Under the pieces are notes generated by a model that was given only the letters and a program-made list of their open reading frames with translations, made no database searches and was not told the DNA's origin. From contig MU646404.1 in NCBI GenBank assembly GCA_026770585.1, positions 336,120 through 347,551 of the forward strand: DNA of 11,432 nt, in the 5' to 3' direction. The translations under genes were made by a program, and so were the position numbers. The stretch comes from Baffinella frigidus. Its lineage: Eukaryota; Cryptophyceae; Cryptomonadales; Baffinellaceae. Below, piece after piece: positions 1 through 7,500 of the stretch (position 1 is its first letter; each line of letters opens with the position of its first letter).

Positions 1-163
1 GGGGGGTGAATAGATGGACATCTAGGCGCGCCCGCCCTACGGTAGGAAATCCCTAGGGGCCTAGGACTTTCCTATGGGGGGTGAATAGATGGAAATCTAG
101 GCGCGCCCGTCCTACGGTAGGAAATCCCTAGGGGCCTAGGAATTCACTATGGGGGGGGGGGTA
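1..163 (+). repeat. 75-bp tandem repeat, two full copies plus start of a third
   Basis: The units 1-75 and 76-150 are about 93% alike by eye, and a third begins at 151 with 11 G. Each has GGGGGGTGAATAGATGGA, then GGCGCGCCCG, the palindrome-like CCTACGGTAGG and CCCTAGGGGCCTAGG. An inverted single copy lies at 2487-2551. Since the window starts within the array, more copies may lie to the left. Confidence 0.95.
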
Positions 164-283
164 GATGGACACCTGGGTGGCTCCATCGGGCGTCGCCGCT
201 TCAAAGGAGCTGGTTCATCATCACTGTCGGGAAACGCGTACATGTTTTCCAGCATGTTGTCCAGGGCCCGCTTGCCTGTTTGG

Positions 284-480
284 GTTTATGGTTCAGGGTT
301 TAGGGTTTAGGGTTTATGGTTTAGGGTTTAGGGGTTGGGGTTTGGGTTTGGGGGTTAGGGTTTAGGGTTTAGGGTTTGGGGTTTGGGGTTTGGGGTTTGG
401 GAGTTAGGGGTTACGGGTTAGGGGTTAGGTTTTAGGGGTTAGGGTTTAGGGTTCATGGTTCAGGGTTTAAGGTTTAGGGG
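284..480 (+). repeat. Degenerate TTTAGGG array, G-rich on +
   Basis: Runs of GGTTTAG, GGTTTAT, GGGTTTG and GGGTTAG units. The G-rich strand is the + strand, opposite to the arrays in the introns of the gene downstream. Confidence 0.92.
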
Positions 481-846
481 AGCGGTGTTTTAGGGAAGCA
501 GCGGTTTGTGCAAGGGGGAGCGCCGTTTATGGAAGAGCTGTGTAAGGATAACCACACGAGAATGCTAGAGGGGCCTATTTAAAAGTGAGATGCCTTACAA
601 GTAAGTGTTTGTGCAGTAAATTTCATGTAAAATTGGTCACGGAAGTAAAAATCATACCAGACACGAGGTTGGAATGCCCTCTCCTGGTACACAGGTTTAA
701 AATCCTACATGTAAAAAGGATCCTCCAGCATTCTCGAGAGGAAGGAGACGTCTTTCATACAGGCAGAAAAGCACAGGTTGCATACCTCACCACCCTACGA
801 AATGCTGAGATAGACTCTGGGATGCGACACGCCACATCAAAAAATA
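481..846. other. Unique-looking segment with a weak inverted-repeat element (557-736)
   Basis: CGAGAATGCTAGAGGGGCC at 557 pairs imperfectly with the complement of 718-736 (CGAGAATGCTGGAGGATCC), giving a possible 180-bp MITE-like unit. An open frame of 98 codons (585-881) crosses this unit and enters the next element, has no recognisable domain, and is probably chance. No gene is supported here. Confidence 0.4.
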
Positions 847-971
847 CCACGCCAGAGTGGAGGAGGGGGTTAAATTTTTAAAACCGTATGTGGATACGGT
901 ATTGACTTTTGAAAACAACTGCCTTCTGGGGAAATTGACTTTTGGCGACCCCTTCGAAGACTCTGGCGTGG
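847..971 (+). mobile_element. MITE-like element A, copy 1 (125 bp)
   Basis: It is bounded by CCACGCCAGAGT and its exact inverse ACTCTGGCGTGG. Inside are GGAGGAGGGGGT, a TTGACTTTTGAAAAC stretch and TTGACTTTTGGCGACCCC. A second copy in opposite orientation lies at 3124-3249, with about 85% identity by eye. No coding capacity; a class II non-autonomous element is inferred. Confidence 0.8.
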
Positions 972-1100
972 TAGCTCGAGAGGGTCACCTACTCAGAGTC
1001 ATCTATCACCAAGTATACAACGTATACGAAGAAATCTAGGACGATGCCAAATCAGGGGTGTCCACCCGTAAGGGGCTCACTGGTGTGGGCCTCTCAGCGC

Positions 1101-1223
1101 GTACAGGGGTACCTCGCTCATAAGAAACCGCCATTCCCTAGGTCCCTACAGTAGGCCTATGCCTAGGGCCCTACGGTGGTCCTAGGGGGGTGGGCGTTTC
1201 TTATGAGCGAGGTACCCCTGTAC
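1101..1223. mobile_element. MITE-like element B, 123 bp with 28-bp perfect inverted ends
   Basis: The left end is GTACAGGGGTACCTCGCTCA then TAAGAAAC (1101-1128); the right end (1196-1223) is its exact reverse complement. The core holds CCCTACAGTAGGCCTATGCC and related palindromic CCTAGGG/CCTACGG motifs. A related copy without a clear right end is at 11204-11290. The right end read forward gives MSEVPLY, so open frames starting there are repeat-derived. Confidence 0.85.
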
Positions 1224-1280
1224 CACCAGCAACCCGAAACAGCTTATTTCGGGTCTGGGAGCTTCACACGAAATGCTGGA

Positions 1281-1431
1281 ACTAGGATGATGCCGAAACC
1301 AGGGTCGTCCATTCGTGCTGCCACACAACGGGCTTCGCAGATTGGCCCATGTATTTCCGTTATACTAATTAACAATTGCTCGGTACAAAGACATCTTATT
1401 AACCAACATTTCGACCAGATTTCTGTGCGAA

Positions 1432-1472
<41 letters not shown>

Positions 1473-1500
1473 AGGATGATGCCGAGATCAGGGTTGTTCA
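1281..1500 (+). repeat. Direct repeat flanking a 38-nt G tract
   Basis: ACTAGGATGATGCCGAAACC (1281) and ACTAGGATGATGCCGAGATC (1470) are near-identical and each is followed by AGGGT. A weaker third copy is CTAGGACGATGCCAAATCAG at 1036. The poly-G run fills 1432-1469 directly before the second copy. Nothing else is recognised in the stretch. Confidence 0.85.
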
Positions 1501-1585
1501 AAGGTAGGAGGCAGCACGCAATGGGACCCTCGGCTTGTAGACTTTTGGCTCGCCCATTTCTAGGCTCGAGAGCAGTAAAGAAGCA

Positions 1586-1759
1586 CCACACAGAGGGCTA
1601 CCAAGAAATTTCGGGCACTCGGGCACGGGCACGCAGTGCCCGAGTTTCCGTTACCTTACCCGTAGGAACCCCCGTATGCCCCTACGGGTTGCCTACTGTA
1701 GAGTCCTAGGTCTTATCGCTTAGGGGTCATTCAAAATCCCTTCGAAGTCCGCTGTGTGG
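1586..1759 (-). mobile_element. MITE-like element C, copy 1
   Basis: The ends are CCACACAGAGGGCTACCAAG and the inverse-like CTTCGAAGTCCGCTGTGTGG. The interior, read on the minus strand, matches 3458-3599 (CTACAGTAGGCAACCCGTAG against CTACGGTAGGCAATCCGTAG). A lone end of the same family is at about 7866-7890. No coding capacity. Confidence 0.7.
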
Positions 1760-1827
1760 GTAGGCTCACCGTTGGCGTTCGACCCTGGTGCGCCGTCCTC
1801 TGCGCCTGTGTCCCCACCCCCTGCCCG

Positions 1828-2037
1828 GGGTTAAGGGTTAAGGGTTTAGGGTTCAGGGTTTGGGGTTCAGGGTTTAGGTTTTAGGGTGTAGGGTGTAGGG
1901 TGTAGGGTGTAGGGCGTAGGGTGTAGGGTGTAGGGTTTAGGGTTTGGGGTTTGGGGTTCAGGGTTTAGGGTTTAGGGTTTAGGGTTTAGGGTTTAGGGTT
2001 TAGGGTGTAGGATTTAGGGTTTAGGGTTTAGGGTGCT
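1828..2037 (+). repeat. TTTAGGG and GTGTAGG array, G-rich on +
   Basis: About 210 bp of heptamers: TTTAGGG, TTCAGGG, TTTGGGG and a homogenised block of GTGTAGG (1884-1932). The different variants clustered in blocks suggest local slippage or conversion. The stretch that follows (2038-2311) shows only a small TCACCTT...AAGGTGA hairpin at 2231-2252. Confidence 0.93.
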
Positions 2038-2311
2038 GAGCGACCCACACGCTTCCACCAAACCTCAGGACTTTTATTGGCAAACAATTTGCGTAATTAT
2101 TTTCGTTGGCAGGAAAGGCATTAATTGATACATTCCACTTCTTAGCAGCCACCGGGGGCTTCACGGATACAGTCCATCTAAACCATTTGTACTAGAATCT
2201 TATCAATTGCCCTAGAACCTAACCGGAATTTCACCTTTTGAATCCAAGGTGAAAAGGTCCTCGGTCGCTGCTAAGTGGTCTGAGAAAAACACGGCGACGG
2301 AGGCGAACACC

Positions 2312-2453
2312 CCACCAGCCATCCCAAGTGGCTCAAGTAGTGCCCTGGAAGGTCTTCGAATTTACCTTGCATCGGGGTCGGATCCGACCCCGATGTCAAG
2401 GTAAATCGAAAATGTTCCAGGGCGCTATTTGAGCCACCTCCAAGGGCTAGTGG
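2312..2453. repeat. Fold-back element centred on GGATCC (142 bp)
   Basis: The two arms meet at 2382/2383. The central part ATCGGGGTCG/GATCCGACCCCGAT is a perfect palindrome, and outer parts (CCACCAGCC ... GGCTAGTGG; GTGGCTCAAGTAGTGCCCTG against CAGGGCGCTATTTGAGCCAC) pair with few mismatches. It can form one long hairpin. No coding capacity. Confidence 0.88.
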
Positions 2454-2486
2454 CCATGCCACGCAAGATTCTTGGACTGACTGAGT

Positions 2487-2551
2487 CCATCTATCCACCC
2501 CCCATAGGAACTTCCTAGGCCCCTAGGGATTTCCTACCGTAGGGTCCTACG
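2487..2551 (-). repeat. Inverted single copy of the window-start 75-bp repeat
   Basis: On the minus strand it carries CCTACGGTAGGAAATCCCTA, then GGGGCCTAGGAAGTTCCTAT, GGGGGGTGGATAGATGG, matching the units at 1-150 in a permuted order, as expected for a copy taken from a tandem array. Confidence 0.85.
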
Positions 2552-2631
2552 TAATGTTGACTTATGAACTTAATAAATATCCAAAACCAGAGATTCCTCT
2601 CGTCAGCCAGTCAGCCCAATAACCTTGCGTG

Positions 2632-2875
2632 GCGAGGGCCACCCAGCGGCGAGACATGCCCTTCCTCTCTGGTGCAGGAGAGGAAAGGAGGGTCCCCCCT
2701 TCCTCCGATTGCACCATAGCGTGGGATGCTTTCTGAGGAGCCGTGGTTGACTAATACGCAGGCCACTTTCGCCGAGTTAAGTTGCCGTCGTGACTTTTAC
2801 GGCGCAATTGACATTTGGAAACATGAGGCGGGCCGCTGTGGTTCAGGAGGGCGGCTCTGCAAAGCGATTTTTTCC
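2632..2875 (-). pseudogene. Inverted copy of the gene's 5' flank and first codons
   Basis: Read on the minus strand, this matches 4285-4527 almost base for base (one 7-base difference near the far end). It includes both ATGs (4439, 4499 equivalents) and the first codons MSRR-VAL. It then departs from exon 1 after about ten codons and runs to a stop at about codon 31, so no hydrophobic segment is encoded. It is a 5'-end duplicate, not a working gene. Confidence 0.85.
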
Positions 2876-3123
2876 CCGGCGTGGTTCAGGAGATCAGATA
2901 TGTCTGAATTTACATCCTCGGTTTGAGCCACCTACCAGGGCTTGTGAGTTGTTGAACTGGTCGCTGCCAAAGACTAGCTCTGCCTCACTCGGGTTGGCTG
3001 ACTATTCTTAAGTTGACATGCTGGGTGTGTGGTACAAATCCGTCATCTCTGCAGCGGGAAAGAGCCTGGTCTTACCAAATTGGTGAGACAAAATAGACTG
3101 AGACAGCGCCAGAAAGACACATG
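2876..3123. other. Spacer without recognisable gene
   Basis: It holds fragments related to other repeats in the window (TTTGAGCCACCTACCAGGGC resembles 2428-2450; CTGCCTCACTCGGGTTGGCT resembles 11145-11165). No coding region is supported. Confidence 0.4.
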
Positions 3124-3249
3124 CCACGCCAGAGTCTTCGCAGGGGTCGCCAAAAGTCAATTCCCCTGCAAGGCAGTAGTTTTCAAAAGTCAAAGACCGT
3201 GTCCTGACATGGTTTTTAAAAAATTACCCCCTCCTCCACTCTGGCGTGG
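3124..3249 (-). mobile_element. MITE-like element A, copy 2 (126 bp)
   Basis: It has the same CCACGCCAGAGT/ACTCTGGCGTGG ends as 847-971 and a closely similar interior in reverse orientation. Two copies in one window with matching ends define the element boundaries well. Confidence 0.8.
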
Positions 3250-3263
3250 TGGACGAGCGGGAA

Positions 3264-3415
3264 CTTATCTCAGAAAACGAGTTCTAAAACTCGTTTTCTT
3301 AAGTCAATTCCCTTACAATTTTGTCAACGTATGCGGAGAGTAAAGAATAAGTTGACGAATTTGTAGGGGAATTGACTTAAGAAAACGAGTTTTAGAACTC
3401 GTTTTCTGAGATAAG
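3264..3415. repeat. Fold-back element with 65-bp arms and nested palindromes
   Basis: The arms 3264-3328 and 3351-3415 are inverted copies with three mismatches by eye and a 22-bp loop. Each arm holds an inner palindrome, AAAACGAGTTCTAAAACTCG, so either one long hairpin or several short ones can form. AAGTCAATTCCC inside the arms echoes the interior of element A, which lies directly upstream. Confidence 0.9.
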
Positions 3416-3457
3416 AACGGACCTCTCATTTCCAGGCTCGGGAGTACTTCTCAGCAG

Positions 3458-3599
3458 GCTACGAAGGGATTTCGTGAATAACCCAGGAGTGAATAATCCA
3501 TAGGACCCTACGGTAGGCAATCCGTAGGGGCATAGGGCTGTTCGTAGGGATATCCTAACCGATTCTTGGTGGCTCAGCCACCCAGAATCCCTTCGTAGC
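3458..3599 (+). mobile_element. MITE-like element C, copy 2
   Basis: The inverted ends are GCTACGAAGGGAT and ATCCCTTCGTAGC. The interior has ACCCTACGGTAGGCAATCCG and CCGTAGGGGCATAGGG, shared in opposite orientation with 1586-1759. The right end continues CCGCTGTGTGG as in copy 1. Confidence 0.75.
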
Positions 3600-4284
3600 C
3601 CGCTGTGTGGAATACAGAAGAAGTCTTGAGGTAGAAGAAGAAGTAGACGGCACATCGCCGGGAAACCTAAATGACTAGCATGCTCTACTTCGGAGGGCGG
3701 GTGGGTTGATTCAGGGCACGGACCTCTCCCGCCCCGGAGTTGCAGCAAGACTCGCAGCTGACCGATCTTGTCGCTTGCGCACCCGCTCCCGGAGCATCGA
3801 CAGGAGCCCGAATCCCGTTCAGCGGAGACGCTGCTCCTGAACGATGCGGCACGCTTGCCCTGTCCAGCAAAGCTCGTGCTGCAGCGTTGCAGAGCGCAGC
3901 CCCCCCCCCACGATCCACTCCCACAGCAGGCTAGGGCTTCCGGCACGACGCCTGGCTCGATGGGCGGGGGCGCGGTGGCGCAGTGGCGGCGGCGCGTGGG
4001 GTTGAAATAACCGGGACCCGACGGCGCTGCTCCACCGCTCCGCGCAGCATCAGCTGGCCCCCGAGGGGCCGGGGCGACGCTGCATCGGTCCACCCCGCAG
4101 AAGCACAGAAGCACGGGGAGCAGAGAGAAAGAGAGCGAGCCAGAACGGCGCGGCATCGCCTGTGGAAATTGGCAGCGCCGGATGCTGGGTGGTGCGGCTG
4201 CAGCCTCACGCATCAGGTTCGCTGGATACACACCCACCGAGACCCCCCACCGCTGCGCCCTACACGCTGCTCGCGGCAAAATTA
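3600..4284. other. GC-rich segment, no gene assigned
   Basis: The base composition resembles the exons of the gene downstream, and long open frames exist on both strands (up to 295 codons on the minus strand), but all are low-complexity, reach into flanking repeats and show no domain. It lies between the two arms of the 5'-end inverted repeat and may be captured or formerly genic DNA. I cannot assign a function. Confidence 0.4.
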
Positions 4285-4498
4285 TCAGAAAAAAATCGCT
4301 TTACAGAAGCTAAACCACAGCGGCCCGCCTCATGTTTCCAAATGTCAATTGCGCCGTAAAAGTCACGACGGCAACTTAACTCGGCGAAAGTGGCCTGCAT
4401 ATTAGTCAACCACGGCTCCTCAGAAAGCATCCCACGCTATGGTGCAATCGGAGGAAGGGGGGACCCTCCTTTCCTCTCCTGCACCAGAGAGGAAGGGC
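4285..4498 (+). promoter_or_regulatory. 5' flank of the gene (inverted-repeat arm)
   Basis: This stretch precedes the start codon and is kept nearly identical in inverted form at 2632-2875. No TATA box or other core element is clear. It is the likely 5' UTR and perhaps part of the promoter, by position only. Confidence 0.4.
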
Positions 4499-4585
4499 AT
4501 GTCTCGCCGTTCGGTGGCACTCGTGGCGCTTGCGTCCGTCGCCGTGTGCGTCGGCGTTGTGGCGCTATCCGTGGGTGGGAGGACG
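4499..4585 (+). CDS. Exon 1: start and hydrophobic N-terminal segment
   Basis: Residues 1-29. MSRR is followed by about 20 hydrophobic residues rich in Val, Ala and Leu, then SVGGRT. Basic residues before the hydrophobic core suggest a type II anchor or a cleaved signal peptide. The donor at 4586 is GTAAAG, phase 0. I chose ATG 4499 because it sits directly before the hydrophobic segment; ATG 4439 is in frame, and its extra 20 residues (Ser/Glu/Pro-rich) are less typical of a signal sequence. The start region lies inside an inverted repeat shared with 2632-2875. Confidence 0.75.
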
Positions 4586-7500
4586 GTAAAGGCCCGCAAT
4601 CCCGTTTCCTGCCCCCCCTGACGTGACGAGGCAGATGGCTGGCGGTGGGAGGGCAGCGCGCTGGCTGCGGAGTGCCAGCCAGGGGCGAGGTGCCGGGTGC
4701 AATGGGTGCGGCACCCGGTCTAGGGTGAAGCTGCGGTGGGCAAGCACAGCTTGGCGTCCAAGCTCGCAGCCAAGCGCCCGTTCCTTCCCCGGCGGGCAGC
4801 CGAGCGGCTGGCTGGGTGCGCTGTGCTCTGCAAGGCCTGGGTCCCATGCTTATCGGGCGGTCTTCTTGTACGCAGGACTCCCTTCTGCAGGGTGGCGGTA
4901 TCGACTTCACCACGTCGAACGGCCCCAACGGGGAGCCTCCTTTCCACCTCAGCGGCGAGCTCGGTAAGCGCTTTTCGGGGGTAGCGATATTCCACAGCGC
5001 CCGCTAGCCCTAGTAACACCAAGCGGAAGCCAGCGTCCCCGGAGCTTCACCCGCTCCACAATTCGCGAGGTGTCCGTCTTCTTTCCCTCACCATGCAGCA
5101 GCTCCCGCGGGCATTGGAGCACAGAGCTGACCCCCGCCCCCCGTCGCAGTCTCGCTGTCAAAGGGAGCGCCGCAGCCGGGCCCGGCCGTGTCGACCGTGT
5201 ACCCCCAGCCGGAGTCCTACCCGCAGCAGCCCGTGGTCGTGCAGCAGCCCGCGCCGCAGCCGTCGGTGACGGTGGCGATGCCGGCGCCGCAGCCGTACGC
5301 GCCGACGGCGGTCTAACCCCTAAACCCTCAACCCTAAACCATAGACCATAGACCATAGACCATAGACCATAAACCACACACTACAAACCATAAACCATGA
5401 ACCATACACCACAGACCATAAACCATAAACCATAAACCATAAACCATAAACCATAAACCCCACCTAACCATAAACCCCACATCCCAACTCAGGTGACGGT
5501 GTCCGGGCCGCTGGACAACCTCCTCAAGTCGCTCACGGCCGACATCGCGCAGGACAACCTTGCGATTGACGCGCTCCGGACACAGGTTAAAAACTAGTCT
5601 CCCCTGAACCCTACAACCAGCCCTCAGAGTGGGAGCAAATCGCCCTTCCCCCCCCTTGGAGGGTGTAAGGTGCAGGGTGCAGGGTGCGGGGTGCGGGGTG
5701 TAGGGTGGCACAGGTGCCCAGCTCCCCTGAACCCTGGAATCATGGTGTCGTTACGATAACCCAAAACACTAAACCATCAAGTACTGGAGGTTGGTGCTCG
5801 CGAGGGTCGACACCATGCATTCAAATTATGATAATACAAAAATGACATGATATCATCAACTGGGCGGAGCAGCAGCCTTGTCCCTAAACCATGAACCCTA
5901 ACCCTGAAAACAGGTGTCGACGCTCGCGGGCGCGAACCTCCAGCTCCAGAAGAAGTACGACTACATGGCGGGCCGCGCCCCCGTGCCGGGCAACACCGGC
6001 TCCCCTGGGGTATACCATAAATCCTAAATCCCAAACCCCAAACCCCAAACCCCAAACCCCAAACCCTAACCCCCACGCCCCACCCCAGGTCCGCGGCCTC
6101 ACCGGTCCCCCGGGACCCCAGGGCTTCATGGGCCCCCCGGGTTTCACAGGCCCCCCGGGCCGCCCGGGCATCGCCGGGCAATCCGGCCCTTCGGGGCCCG
6201 ACGGGAAGACAGGGCCCCCCGGAAAGCAGGGACCGTTCGGGCCGCCGGGGGTGCCCGGGCAGCCGGGGCGGACTGGGCCGCAGGGGCCGTCGGGCCCGGA
6301 GGGGCAGCGCGGGGCGCAGGGGCCGAGCGGGCCGACGGGGCCGCAGGGGCTGCGCGGGGAGGTTGTGGACCCTGCGCCCTACACCGTGAACCATGGACCG
6401 TGGACCATGAATAAGGAGCAAGGAACCATGCACCAGGAACCTGGAACCATGCACCAGGAACCATGCACCATGAACCTTGCACCATGAACCATACACCATG
6501 CACCATGAACCATGAACCATACACCATACACCATACACCATACACCATACACCATCAACAATAAAGAATAAATAATAAAACTTCAACGCACACGCAGGTT
6601 GGGCCCGCGGGTCTGACGGGGCCGATGGGGTCGTCGGGGACGCCGGGCGCGCCGGGCATGACGGGCGAGCAGGGGCAGCGTGGCGCCCAGGTGCCCTATC
6701 TATCTATCTATCTATCTGTCTGTCTATCTGTCTGTCATTGTATCTATCTATCTATCTATCTATCTTTGTATCTATCCATGTGTCTTTTTATGTATCTATG
6801 TATCTCTGCATGTATGTATCTATCTATCTATCTATCTATCTATCCATTCATGCATCTATGTTGATATCGATCTATGTTGATATCGATCTATGTTGGTGTC
6901 GTGGTGTGTCGTGCGCCGAGAATGACGGGCGAGCAGGGGCCCAGGTACCGCGAGAGGCCAGAAAAGGGACTATTTTAAAACCCTGGGTCCTTTACAAGTC
7001 GCGCAGTGTGTAGTAATTTTCATATACATACCCGGGTTTGGTCACGTTACTGCGGGATATCGCCGGGCATGACGGGCGAGCAGGGGCCACAAGGCAATCT
7101 ATCCATCTATCTATGCATGTTGATATGTTGTTGTCTATACATGTATCCATGTTGATATCTATCTATGTTGCAGCCAGGTGGGAATCCCAGTACCTCGGGA
7201 TGAATGGATCAGGTACAAAAAGGTGCCACTCGGAACACTACGGGGAACATTCTAAAGTTAATTATTCGATTTTTTCTAAGGCAACACGCCAAAAGCCAGC
7301 AATTTTGGCCTCGCTGTGTCCAAATATCCTGGCAAGACGTGCTTCGTAGCCTCCCGAGTGGTAGTGGCGAAGAGAAAGAATGAGGACTTGCTTGGACGTG
7401 GCTCTGGTTCAAAACGTTGCACTCGTTTTTTAAAAATGGGCTGTGAAGCCGTCGATTGTAAGGTTTTCACCGAGCCGCGTTGCAATAAGTCCTCATTCAA

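Noticed and set aside
585-881. 98-codon open frame as a small gene
   Set aside because: It spans two repeat-like units, has no start context or domain, and ends inside element A.
1176-1709. 177-codon open frame beginning in element B
   Set aside because: It starts in the inverted end of a repeat, crosses the poly-G tract as poly-Gly, and ends in element C.
3392-4279. 295-codon open frame on the minus strand
   Set aside because: It runs through the element C copy and the fold-back arm, is low-complexity and rich in Arg, Ser, Pro and Cys, and shows no domain. Long open frames are expected in GC-rich DNA.
4439-4498. Upstream ATG 4439 as the start
   Set aside because: It is in frame and possible, but would put 20 Ser/Glu/Pro-rich residues before the hydrophobic segment. 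I kept ATG 4499; transcript 5' ends would decide.
4736-4984. Extra exon in intron 1 (open frame with [15 protein letters not shown])
   Set aside because: It uses another frame over the well-supported exon 2, and exons 1 and 2 join in phase without it.
5334-5711. Minus-strand frame with MVYGLW repeats
   Set aside because: Its repetitive part is a translation of the intron 3 heptamer array; the rest is antisense of exon 4 and intron 4.
5777-6586. 269-codon open frame on the minus strand
   Set aside because: It is the antisense of the collagen exon 6 (GC-rich, so stop-poor) plus antisense of intron repeats that read MVYGVW- or MVHGSW-like.
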